This document shows positions 22,540 to 29,846 of a DNA stretch of 31,139 nucleotides, one piece after another. The position numbers were made by a program, and so were the translations under genes. Location: positions 1 through 31,139 of the forward strand of contig JAFGQA010000451.1 in the NCBI GenBank assembly GCA_016935885.1. Direction: 5' to 3'. Numbering within the stretch: the stretch's first letter is position 1; every line of letters begins with the position of its first letter. The notes beneath the pieces were generated by a model, which saw only the letters and a list, made by a program, of their open reading frames with translations, was not told where the DNA came from and did not search any database. Source of the stretch: Phycisphaerae bacterium (GTDB taxonomy: Bacteria > Planctomycetota > Phycisphaerae > UBA1845 > UTPLA1).

Positions 22540-22583
22540 TGGCCATTCGCCATTCGCCATTCGCTATTCGCTATTCGCTATTA
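22540..22583. repeat. 7-bp tandem array (YATTCGC) forming the fliH 3' end
   Basis: Six heptamers: three CATTCGC and three TATTCGC. On the coding strand the first heptamers are translated as IANSE followed by TAG, so the array supplies the last residues and stop of fliH, then runs on into the spacer before fliI. Confidence 0.9.
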
Positions 22584-23337
22584 ACTGTTCATCGTTCGCA
22601 ATCGACAAAGCCTTCAACCGATCCCGCCAGTCGGTCACCAACTCGTCCGCGATGCGATCCACACGCGACGCCACACGCGCATCAACAGTGCTGTCTGCCG
22701 TCTCCACAACGACACCTCCTCGACCCACCGTGGCGTCTCTCACAACGCGGATGTGCCGTGACGACAGGAGCGAACCACCCAAGGAACCCGCCAAGCTCTC
22801 AACCGCCTGGCAGTCGTCCGGGTGCGCTCGAACCGCCGCCTCCGTCGCCTCGGCCAATAGCCCCAACGCCTCCTGACACGCCGCCGCCGCCGCGCCGGAT
22901 GCGACGTCATCCATCACATCCAGCCTCTTCGAGATTCGCCTGGCAATCGCAATCGCCAGAACCACCACGTCGCGACGGGCAGCCAAATACAACTGCTCAC
23001 GCTGTCCGCTGAACCCATCCAACAGACTCTTCAAGGCCGAAACCAACGACCCTTGATCCTTGGCAAACTGCTCACGAACCTCCACAAGTGCCGCTGCTCG
23101 CCCCGCTTCCCTGCCCTCCGCGATCCCCTGTTCATAACCGCCACGATGGGCGGCCTGGCGAACCGCCTCACGCTCCGCCTCTGCCTGCCGGCGCGCCTGG
23201 CCGACAATCCCCTCAGCCTCGGCACGGGCCGCCGCCAGCATCCCCTCCGCCTCCCGGGCGATGTCTCGCAAGTCGAAACCGTACGCACCACGCGACAACA
23301 TCCGTGCTTCGCCGGCCTTGATCACCACGCTGCTCAT
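22564..23337 (-). CDS. fliH: Flagellar export apparatus regulator FliH
   Basis: FliH binds FliI and tethers it to the C ring, regulating the ATPase. The 257 residues include an Ala/Arg/Glu-rich coiled coil at about 25-95 (EAEGMLAAARAEAEGIVGQA, then REAVRQAAHRGGYEQGIAEG). A C-terminal globular domain lies at about 110-240: RREQLYLAARRDVVVLAIAI-like helix, then HPDDCQAVESLAG and RDATVGRGGVVVETADSTVD, which is the FliH/HrpE signature, and ARVASRVDRIADEL. The last residues, IANDEQLIANSE, come from a tandem repeat and are unlikely to be native. The ATG at 23337 follows GAGAGGAG. The gene lies between fliG and fliI. Confidence 0.94.
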   Translation of the reverse strand: MSSVVIKAGEARMLSRGAYGFDLRDIAREAEGMLAAARAEAEGIVGQARRQAEAEREAVRQAAHRGGYEQGIAEGREAGRAAALVEVREQFAKDQGSLVSALKSLLDGFSGQREQLYLAARRDVVVLAIAIARRISKRLDVMDDVASGAAAAACQEALGLLAEATEAAVRAHPDDCQAVESLAGSLGGSLLSSRHIRVVRDATVGRGGVVVETADSTVDARVASRVDRIADELVTDWRDRLKALSIANDEQLIANSE

Positions 23338-23397
23338 ACGCTCCTCTCGTGCCGTCCCCGATCACATCGTCTCGTATCCCCGAGGGCCGTCTGCCGC

Positions 23398-23488
23398 CTT
23401 GCCGCTTGGTTGGCCTGCCGGCTTGCCGTTTGGCGGACCTGCCCGCTGCCTGGCGGATCAACCGTTTACGCTATTCCCGCGCGACTCC
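23398..23488 (+). repeat. ~90-bp dispersed repeat, copy b
   Basis: Second copy of the element at 20945-21033. Its right end abuts the fliG stop codon exactly (the coding strand reads GTG TAA then GGAGTCGCGCGGG). It fills most of the 23338-23488 spacer between fliG and fliH. Confidence 0.85.
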
Positions 23489-24541
23489 TTACACGATCAG
23501 CTCCTTCTCGCCGCCGCGCCCTGCAATGATGATCTCGCCCGAGTCCTCCAAACGCCGCACCACGTCCACGATCTTTTGCTGTGCCATCTCCACGTCGCTC
23601 AGACGCACGGGCCCCATGTACTCCATCTCCTCCTTGATCATCTGCACCGCGCGGTCGGACATGTTCGAGAAGACCTTCTCCTTTAACTCATCCGTCGCGG
23701 TGCGCAGCGCCAACACCAGATCGCTCGTCTCCACCTCCTTCAGCACCGCCTGGATACCCTTGTCGTTCACCAGCAAGATGTCCTCGAACACGAACATCAG
23801 ACGGCGAATCTGCTCCACCAACTCCGGATCGTCGTCACCCAGAACCTCGAGAATCCCCTTCTCCGTCGTGCGGTCGGTCAGGTTCAGGATCTCCGCCACC
23901 GACTCCACGCCTCCGACGCGCTGCAAGTCGGCCATCACACCGCTCAACCGGTGCTCCAACCCCTTCTCCACCTCCTTGATGACCTCGGGACTCGTCTGCT
24001 CCATGTGCGAAATCCGGCGCACGACCTCCACGCGCTTCTCCTCGCCCAAACCCACCAAGATCTCGCTCGCCTTGTCCGCAGGCAGGTGGGCCATGATCAG
24101 CGCAATCGTCTGCGGATGCTCATCCTGTATGAACGTCAACAGGTTCTCGGCCTCGGCCTTCTGGAGAAACGTGAACGGCCGCGAGTAGTACTGCCGCTCG
24201 ATCTGGGACATGATCCGATCGGCTTCTTCCTTCGGAAGCGATTCACTCAACAGTGTCCGAGCGTAGGCCAACCCGCCGGCCTCGGTGTACGACCGGGCCA
24301 ACACCAACGAATGAAACTCCTCGATCACCTGTTGCCGCAACTCCTGGGACACGCTCGATAGATGTGCAATCTCTCGGGACACCTCCTCGACCTTCTCCTC
24401 GCCAAGCTCCTTGAGGATCGCCGAGGCACTCGCCTTGTTCAGGCTGACCAACAAGATCGCCACCTTCTTCGTGCCGGACAGCTCCCCCTGTTGCGAGCCG
24501 GACTGGTTTCGAGTCGCCGTCGCCGAAGCCGCCGCCGCCAT
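23489..24541 (-). CDS. fliG: Flagellar motor switch protein FliG
   Basis: FliG is the C-ring protein that binds FliF and contacts the stator to make torque. The product is about 350 residues. The N domain begins GTKKVAILLVSLNKASASAI. The middle domain carries the EHPQTIALIMAHLP motif, then ASEILVGLGEEKRVEVVRRI. The C domain has IRRLMFVFEDILLVNDKGIQ, the torque helix region LRTATDELKEKVFSNMSDRA and the end GPVRLSDVEMAQQKIVDVVR. The charged torque-helix residues are kept. An ATG at 24547 and one at 24541 are both possible; 24541 has AGAGG at better spacing (7 nt). It follows fliF and precedes fliH. Confidence 0.97.
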   Translation of the reverse strand: MAAAASATATRNQSGSQQGELSGTKKVAILLVSLNKASASAILKELGEEKVEEVSREIAHLSSVSQELRQQVIEEFHSLVLARSYTEAGGLAYARTLLSESLPKEEADRIMSQIERQYYSRPFTFLQKAEAENLLTFIQDEHPQTIALIMAHLPADKASEILVGLGEEKRVEVVRRISHMEQTSPEVIKEVEKGLEHRLSGVMADLQRVGGVESVAEILNLTDRTTEKGILEVLGDDDPELVEQIRRLMFVFEDILLVNDKGIQAVLKEVETSDLVLALRTATDELKEKVFSNMSDRAVQMIKEEMEYMGPVRLSDVEMAQQKIVDVVRRLEDSGEIIIAGRGGEKELIV

Positions 24542-24593
24542 TCTCATGCCTCTCTATAAACGCGCTCACCGTTGGGTCGCGGCTAGACGCCGC

Positions 24594-24655
24594 TGTTTCG
24601 ACGCCTCCGCGTTTCGCCGTTTCGCCGTTTCGCCGTTTCGACGTTTCGACGTTTC
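24594..24655. repeat. 8-bp tandem array (GTTTCGCC/GTTTCGAC) at the fliF stop
   Basis: About six octamers in phase. On the coding strand the array starts directly after the TAG of fliF. It fills most of the 24548-24655 spacer to fliG. Confidence 0.88.
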
Positions 24656-26332
24656 CTAGTTGTCCCCGCTGAGCCAGGACTCAACCACGCCGGCCACCGC
24701 GGCGGGATCCTCGTCAACCATCTCGCCGATCTGGCTCACGATCTGCTGCGTCCGAACGGTCCCTTCGTCCACCTCGTGCCCCATCAGCACCCCCTCCATC
24801 TCCCCAACTTCACCTACAGGCTCACGTCCACCGCCCAACGAGTGCAACACCGGTTCCGTGCCACCGCCATCCCTGCCCAAGCGAACGCCGGCGCCCATGG
24901 ACCCTCTGCCCCCTGCTGCTATCGTTAGTTGCGCCTTCTTCGCGATCCTGAACATCATGTACATGCCCAACACGGCCAGCAGCCCCAACCCAACATGCGG
25001 CCCGTATCCCTTGGCCATACCCAACACGTCAATCGACGCCACCTCGGCCGCAACCGTGCCCTCGTCAGGCAGGTCGTAGTACCAATCAACGACCACCAGC
25101 TTGCTTCCCTCGTCGTCCTTCGACTCGATCACAACCAATGGCTTGACTTGCTCCTCGATCTTCAGCAGTTCCACGTCCGCAATCTCTTGGATGTCCTTCC
25201 GCGTCGTCTCCGTAACCTCCGGCCGCTGTGCCTTGAGGACCCGTAACAGGTAGCTGCTCGGCACGTTCACCGACGCAGTCACTTGCTCCAACGTCCCACG
25301 CGGCTCGCTACTTCTCGTCGTCTTCTGATCACGCATGGCGTTGAACTCGGTCCTGCTCTCTTCGCTGTTGCTCGTTGAACCGCTCCCCCCGCCGGCCAAT
25401 CCACGACCGACGTTCGGCCGAACCGCCGGCTCCCTCGCCAGGTCCGCCCCTCTCATCTCCTGTGTCTTGCTCTCCTCGCTGCTGACTTCCGGCTTGCCGA
25501 AGTTGATCTCTTCCCTTTGCTCGTCACTCTGGCGGAGCTTCGCGCTCACGTTGACCACGACGCCCCCGATGTGCTTCAATTGATCGTAGATCTTCTGCGT
25601 GTAGTGCTCCTCGATGCCTCGCTGGATGTCGAGCATGTTCGCCGCCAGACCCTGCGAAGCGTCCGGCGCACGATAAGACCGGCTGCCGTCGGTGAGCGTA
25701 ACATTCTTCACTCCCAAACCGGGAACTGCCCCGGCAACGTAGTTCGCAATCGCCAGGATCCGCTGCTTGTCCAAAACACCGTCGCCTTGCAGCTTCACGT
25801 CAACACTGGCCTTTGCCGTCGACGGCGCGCGAGAAAGACCCCTCCTCTCCGGCACAACGATTAGAACGCGGGCGTCCCGGATGCCGCGGAATCGGCCCAG
25901 CACCGCCGAAAGCTCCGCCTCCAACGCCCGGTTCTGCTTCCAACGGGCCTTCTGATCGCTTTCCCAAACGTTGTCGTCCTTCACAAGCGCCGCGTAACCT
26001 GCGCTGGTGTCCTTTGGCAACGCATCACTGAGCGCCAGCACCGCCGTTGCACGCCGCCGCTCGTCCTCGTCCCCACGAATCAAGATGCGATCGTCTTGCA
26101 CCCTTGTCTCAATGCCCACCACGGTCAGTTGGGCCTCGACCTGCTGGATCTCCACCGCACTCAGTGATTGGGGAAGAAGCTCGATCCAGTCCCCCTGCTT
26201 GCCCCACTGAATCATCCCCCACATCCCGCCAAGCAACACGACCAACAACAGGGCAATGGCCACCCGTTGCGAGGCCGACAAGCTCCGCAACTGCTCGGCA
26301 ATGTACTTTGTCTGTGCACTCAGGAATTCCAT
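24656..26332 (-). CDS. fliF: Flagellar MS-ring protein FliF
   Basis: FliF builds the MS ring, the base for rotor and export gate. The 558 residues match the usual 540-570. The first membrane helix is at about 24-41 (VAIALLLVVLLGGMWGMI). The YscJ/FliF ring domain is at about 50-225 (AVEIQQVEAQLTVVGIETRV, then LAIANYVAGAVPGLGVKNVT). A disordered Ser/Arg-rich loop covers about 285-335, and beta-collar segments follow (GTLEQVTASVNVPSSYLLRV). The second membrane helix is at about 440-460. The FliG-binding C-terminus is conserved (QQIVSQIGEMVDEDPAAVAG, then VVESWLSGDN). Gene order fliE-fliF-fliG is normal. Confidence 0.97.
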   Translation of the reverse strand: MEFLSAQTKYIAEQLRSLSASQRVAIALLLVVLLGGMWGMIQWGKQGDWIELLPQSLSAVEIQQVEAQLTVVGIETRVQDDRILIRGDEDERRRATAVLALSDALPKDTSAGYAALVKDDNVWESDQKARWKQNRALEAELSAVLGRFRGIRDARVLIVVPERRGLSRAPSTAKASVDVKLQGDGVLDKQRILAIANYVAGAVPGLGVKNVTLTDGSRSYRAPDASQGLAANMLDIQRGIEEHYTQKIYDQLKHIGGVVVNVSAKLRQSDEQREEINFGKPEVSSEESKTQEMRGADLAREPAVRPNVGRGLAGGGSGSTSNSEESRTEFNAMRDQKTTRSSEPRGTLEQVTASVNVPSSYLLRVLKAQRPEVTETTRKDIQEIADVELLKIEEQVKPLVVIESKDDEGSKLVVVDWYYDLPDEGTVAAEVASIDVLGMAKGYGPHVGLGLLAVLGMYMMFRIAKKAQLTIAAGGRGSMGAGVRLGRDGGGTEPVLHSLGGGREPVGEVGEMEGVLMGHEVDEGTVRTQQIVSQIGEMVDEDPAAVAGVVESWLSGDN

Positions 26333-26413
26333 CGTAGTCCGTTACGCCCCGGCGCCTGCGACCCACGCATCCATGCGCTCAGCCATTCGTCCCAGCACCT
26401 GAACACGAGAATC

Positions 26414-26471
26414 CGCTGTCCATGAACCCTCAGACCCTCGAATCCTTGAACCCTTGAATCCTCAAACCCTC
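26414..26471. repeat. 8-bp tandem array (GAACCCTT family) at the fliE stop
   Basis: On the coding strand: GAGGGTTT, GAGGATTC, AAGGGTTC, AAGGATTC, GAGGGTCT, GAGGGTTC. The first unit contains the last fliE codon and its TGA stop. It lies in the 26333-26461 spacer between fliE and fliF. Confidence 0.85.
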
Positions 26472-26782
26472 ATCTGCTGGACCTCTGCATACGCGTCCAT
26501 CAGCTTGTTGCGGATCTCCATCAGCATGTCGAACGCGATACCGGCCTTCCGTGTCGCGCTGAAGACCTCGGCAACATTGTCCGTCTCCCCGGTCAGCACC
26601 TTCTGCACCCCTTCATCCGCCTCCAACTGCAACCGATTCACCTTCTCCAGACTCTCCAGCAGGTACGAACTAAAATCCTTGCCTCCCGGAGCCTCCGGTC
26701 TCGTCACCGGCGTCGTCGACGCCGGCGCCTGGATTGGCCGCAAAGGCGTCAAACCGCTGCTGCCAATTGTCGGGTCAGCCAT
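26462..26782 (-). CDS. fliE: Flagellar hook-basal body protein FliE
   Basis: FliE joins the MS ring to the rod and is the first export substrate. The 106-residue length is typical. After a Pro/Thr-rich N-terminal 35 residues comes the conserved helix region: DFSSYLLESLEKVNRLQLEA, then TDNVAEVFSATRKAGIAFDM and MEIRNKLMDAYAEVQQMRV. The end matches the FliE family pattern (L..RNK...AYQE...M.V). The ATG at 26782 has the best ribosome site of the cluster, GGAGGT 6 nt upstream. It starts 38 nt after the flgC stop. Confidence 0.96.
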   Translation of the reverse strand: MADPTIGSSGLTPLRPIQAPASTTPVTRPEAPGGKDFSSYLLESLEKVNRLQLEADEGVQKVLTGETDNVAEVFSATRKAGIAFDMLMEIRNKLMDAYAEVQQMRV

Positions 26783-26820
26783 CGCTGGACCTCCGCGTCA
26801 CCATCCTTGTGAAACAACAC

Positions 26821-27222
26821 TTACGCCAACAACCGTAACGTACTCGCCACGATGGACTTCGTTGCCTCGATCGCCGTCACATTGGCCTCATACGCCCGTA
26901 CGGCCACCATGGCATTGATCATCTCCGTCGACATATCCACGTTCGGATACGCCACCATCCCGCTGGCATCCGCGTCCGGATGCCCGGGGGCCCTCACCCA
27001 GCGCGGTCGGCCGTCGGTATCTTCTAACACACCATCCACATGCACCCCCGCGCCGCCTTTGCCGTCGCCTGTCGCAAGCAACGCCACCCGTCGCAGGTAC
27101 GGTCCTTCTCGGCCGTCTGACCGCCGCGTCGTGTGCGCGTTCGCAATGTTGCCCGCAATGGTGTCGATCTGTACCCGCTGCGCGACCAACCCCGAGGTAC
27201 TGATATCCAACACGCCAAACAT
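26821..27222 (-). CDS. flgC: Flagellar proximal rod protein FlgC
   Basis: FlgC is a proximal rod subunit exported by the flagellar system. From the ATG at 27222 the product is 133 residues, the normal length. The N-terminus MFGVLDISTSGLVAQRVQID then TIAGNIANAHTTR is the rod-protein signature. The middle has GPYLRRVALLA and GMVAYPNVDMSTEMINAMVA, the FlgC hallmark. The end EANVTAIEATKSIVASTLRL is also typical. An upstream in-frame extension to 27291 is rejected because the conserved N-terminus starts here and CGAGG lies about 9 nt before this ATG. The 27223-27376 spacer to flgB holds no other feature that I see. Confidence 0.96.
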   Translation of the reverse strand: MFGVLDISTSGLVAQRVQIDTIAGNIANAHTTRRSDGREGPYLRRVALLATGDGKGGAGVHVDGVLEDTDGRPRWVRAPGHPDADASGMVAYPNVDMSTEMINAMVAVRAYEANVTAIEATKSIVASTLRLLA

Positions 27223-27376
27223 GCCACGAACCTCGCGACAACACGTGTCGCTCGACAATGCGTGTGACACGGACGCCGGCGCCCGTGTCACTACCGCCCT
27301 GACAGCCGGCCAACCAACGCCGCAGATGCCACAGACTGCCTGCCCACCAGGCCTATGAATTCACCATAGCCGCCTA

Positions 27377-27808
27377 TCACAGTCGCCCGCGAATCGCCTT
27401 GGTGATCCCGTCGTATTTGCCCTTCAACAGTTCAGCGGCAACCTGGTTCATCATCGTGTTCTCCGCCAGCAGCGCCATCTGACGCTCGATCCTGGCGTTC
27501 GTCCCGTCCTGAAACAGCAGGTTCTCTACAGGCTCCTCGCCCGGCGATACTCGCAGAAAACCCGCCTCATCCACTTGAAACTGGTCCGCTGACGGCAACT
27601 CGAAATCTCCGCCACGCTGACCGCGCCGGTCGGCCGCTTCCCGCAACGCCTGCTGAAACGCTGATACGTCCAGTTGCTTCGTGCGGTAGCCCGGTGTCGT
27701 GGCGTTCGCGACGTTCGTCGCCAGCATCCGGTTGCGCGCCTCCGTAAACGCCAGCGTCTTCTCCAACATTGGAAACGCGCCGCCAGCCGTGATGTCCAAC
27801 ACAAACAA
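27377..27808 (-). CDS. flgB: Flagellar proximal rod protein FlgB
   Basis: FlgB is the first rod protein of the operon. The conserved core is LEKTLAFTEARNRMLATNVA then NATTPGYRTKQLDVSAFQQA, and the end is NTMMNQVAAELLKGKYDGIT. I place the start at a TTG codon (27808), giving about 143 residues. It has GGGAGAG about 8 nt upstream and keeps the N-terminal helix (LFVLDITAGGAFPMLEKTL). A GTG at 27817 is a close alternative. An internal ATG at 27769 would cut off conserved sequence. Any start as far upstream as 27868 would lie inside the sigma-54 promoter. It is the first gene after that promoter. Confidence 0.93.
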   Translation of the reverse strand: MFVLDITAGGAFPMLEKTLAFTEARNRMLATNVANATTPGYRTKQLDVSAFQQALREAADRRGQRGGDFELPSADQFQVDEAGFLRVSPGEEPVENLLFQDGTNARIERQMALLAENTMMNQVAAELLKGKYDGITKAIRGRL

Positions 27809-27863
27809 GGCAGTCACTCTCCCGCGTTCGCCACGCACGCCTGCACCGCTGCCTCCTTCGACA

Positions 27864-27879
27864 GGCAAGCCCTATGCCA
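27864..27879 (-). promoter_or_regulatory. Sigma-54 (-24/-12) promoter upstream of flgB
   Basis: On the minus strand the site reads TGGCATAGGGCTTGCC, matching the consensus TGGCAYRNNNNTTGCW at every fixed position but the last W. The GG and GC elements have the required spacing. A start about 12 nt past the GC would fall near 27854, leaving a leader of about 45 nt before flgB. The neighbouring gene is a sigma-54 activator. This is probably the main promoter for the whole flgB-to-fliA run. Confidence 0.8.
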
Positions 27880-27960
27880 CGGGTGACTTCCCCATCGCAG
27901 CCTCATCAATCCACATCTTATCTGCACCCTTCTCAGCACATCGGCGATCCTTGCCGGCAC

Positions 27961-27975
27961 GCGCAATTGCTGCGC
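27961..27975. promoter_or_regulatory. Candidate activator-binding palindrome upstream of the sigma-54 promoter
   Basis: Half sites GCGCA and TGCGC are separated by 5 bp, about 95 bp upstream of the -12 element, a normal distance for an enhancer of an NtrC-type activator. Only one clear dyad is seen in the 27809-28114 spacer, so this is a weak assignment. Confidence 0.3.
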
Positions 27976-28114
27976 ACAGTGGTGCACGCTTGTCGATCGA
28001 CCTCCACCGACGAAACCTTTGCCAACGCCCGTAAACGCCATTCCGTGGGCCAGGCGAGTGGCGGCCGACGATCCTGACCGGTCGTCCATCATGCGCGCCG
28101 ACCGTGAATACCGA

Positions 28115-29506
28115 TCACCCGGCGCGGCGTTGCTGACTCTGCTGCATCTGCAAGGCCGCCTCCTCACGCCAGCGCTTTAGCCTCATACCCAACGTCCGTA
28201 CGCCGATACCCAACGCCTTGGCTGTCTTCACGCGGTGACCGTTGAAACGCAACAGCGTCTTCTCGATCAACGCCCGCTCCATGTCTTCCATCAGGTGCCC
28301 GGGCCGCACCGGGCGCGACACGTTCTCGATCGTCGTCTCCGCCGATAGCCACGGCTCAATGAGACTGTTGTCAATTGTCTCGTCCTGGCACAACACCACC
28401 GCCCGCTCGCACACATTCTGAAGTTCCCGCACGTTGCCCGGCCAATGGTAGTTCGCCAACAGATTCAACGCAGGTGGCGCCATCTTCGTCGGCCCCCGGC
28501 CTTCCCGGCGCGTGATGCGCCGCAGGAAGTAGTCAACCAGTTCCGGAATGTCTTCCCGGCGATCGCGAAGCGGCGGCAACAGCATCGGCAGAACGCTCAC
28601 GCGGAAGAACAGGTCCTCCCGGAATCGCCGGCGCGACACCCAGTCCGACAGATCCCGGTTGGTCGTCGCGATCACCCGAACATCCGCGTGCATGGTTGAA
28701 CTGCTCCCCACGCGCTCGAATTCGCGCTCCTGCAACACGCGCAGCAACTTCGCCTGCAATGGCAGCGGCACTTCACTGATCTCATCGAGCAACAGCGTCC
28801 CGCCCATCGCCAACTCAAACCGGCCCTTCCGAAGCTTGTCCGCCCCCGTGAACGCGCCACGCTCGTGGCCGAACAGCTCGCTCTCCAGCAACGTCGGCGA
28901 CAACGCCGCGCAGTTCACGCACATCATCGGCCCACCGCTCCGCGGCGATGCCGCCCGGATGGCACGCGCAACCAGCTCCTTACCCGTGCCGCTCTCACCC
29001 TGAATCAGAACGGTCGCCTGGCTCCTCGCCACGCGATCGATTTGCGATCGCACCTGCCGCATCGCCCGCCCGGACCCGACCAGTTCCGAATTGCCCTCGA
29101 GGTCGTGCAGGCTCGCACGCAATGCCTCGTTCTCGCCGCGCAGCCGTCCCATCGTCACCGCCCGGTCCACTACCAGGCCGATCTGGTCGGCCTCGAACGG
29201 CTTCTGGATGTAGTCGAACGCCCCCACCTTCATCGCCTCCACGGCCGTCGGCACACTCGCGTAGGCCGTCATCAACACAAACGGCGTTTCCACGCCGCGA
29301 GACCGCAGCGCACGCAGCAATTCGATCCCATCCATCCCAGGCATCTTCAAGTCGCTCACGATCGTATCGAACCGCGACGACGAAACCTCCCTCAGTGCAT
29401 GGTGGGGATCCGCGTAGGCCGTCGCCTCGTGCCCCTGCGCACCGAGGATGTCCGCCAACGAATCACGCATAACCTCCTGGTCATCGATAATGCACACGCG
29501 CGCCAT
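28115..29506 (-). CDS. Sigma-54-dependent response regulator (NtrC/FlrC/FlgR type)
   Basis: An NtrC-family activator that would open sigma-54 promoters when phosphorylated. The 463 residues show a receiver domain (1-120) with Asp8, Asp9, phospho-acceptor Asp52 in VSDLKMPGMDG, Thr80 and Lys102. The AAA+ domain (about 140-380) has Walker A GESGTGKE (170-177), the sigma-54 contact loop GAFTGA (217-222) and Walker B GTLLLDE (236-242). Arg-finger region RFREDLFFRVSVLP follows. A Fis-type helix-turn-helix closes the protein (IEKTLLRFNGHRVKTAKALG, then IGVRTLGMRLKRWREE). The ATG at 29506 follows TAGGAG. Its kinase is encoded upstream and a sigma-54 promoter lies just downstream, so it is a flagellar master regulator like FlrC or FlgR. 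Confidence 0.96.
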   Translation of the reverse strand: MARVCIIDDQEVMRDSLADILGAQGHEATAYADPHHALREVSSSRFDTIVSDLKMPGMDGIELLRALRSRGVETPFVLMTAYASVPTAVEAMKVGAFDYIQKPFEADQIGLVVDRAVTMGRLRGENEALRASLHDLEGNSELVGSGRAMRQVRSQIDRVARSQATVLIQGESGTGKELVARAIRAASPRSGGPMMCVNCAALSPTLLESELFGHERGAFTGADKLRKGRFELAMGGTLLLDEISEVPLPLQAKLLRVLQEREFERVGSSSTMHADVRVIATTNRDLSDWVSRRRFREDLFFRVSVLPMLLPPLRDRREDIPELVDYFLRRITRREGRGPTKMAPPALNLLANYHWPGNVRELQNVCERAVVLCQDETIDNSLIEPWLSAETTIENVSRPVRPGHLMEDMERALIEKTLLRFNGHRVKTAKALGIGVRTLGMRLKRWREEAALQMQQSQQRRAG

Positions 29507-29576
29507 GTCATTCGCTCCTACGCTGTTAGCTGTTATCTTCTAGGCGTCGCGCGAAAATAACATGACCGATTGCGCC

Positions 29577-29664
29577 CCTTGGCTGGCCCGTTGGCTTGCC
29601 GTTTGGCGGACCTGCCCGCGGCAGGCGGATCAACCGTTTACGTCGTTTCTACGCGGCTCCTTAG
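29577..29664 (+). repeat. ~90-bp dispersed repeat, copy c
   Basis: Third copy of the element at 20945 and 23398, sharing GGCTTGCCGTTTGGCGGACC, the perfect CCTGCC-CGC-GGCAGG palindrome and GGATCAACCGTTTACG. It lies in the 29507-29846 spacer, which holds this and one MITE-like copy and no gene. Confidence 0.85.
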
Positions 29665-29700
29665 TCATCAAGCTGCTGGCTCTCAGCTTCCGGCCATTAG

Positions 29701-29801
29701 CAGCCCGTGGCAAAACTGTGGCACCGACGACGTCTCGCCGGTGGTTTTCACGGTCAGGAACGGCGTTTCCGAACCGCTGTTTTCCCTTTTACCACGGGCT
29801 G
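29701..29801 (+). mobile_element. MITE-like element, copy 3
   Basis: Perfect 10-bp terminal repeats CAGCCCGTGG and CCACGGGCTG bound 101 bp closely similar to 14761-14859. The flanks both read TTAG, consistent with a 4-bp target duplication. The inner palindrome differs from copy 2 by a small insertion. It lies between the kinase gene and the activator gene. Confidence 0.75.
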
Positions 29802-29846
29802 TTAGCCCTGGCCTTCCAACTTTCACATCTCGGTCTTCGCTTCTCG

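Noticed and set aside
27955..27972. A second sigma-54-like site on the plus strand (CGGCAC then TTGC)
   Set aside because: The spacing is one base too long and it points away from flgB, with no plus-strand gene downstream.
27814..28167. A minus-strand frame of 117 codons between the activator gene and flgB
   Set aside because: It overlaps the end of the activator gene, covers the sigma-54 promoter, and has no recognisable composition or motif.
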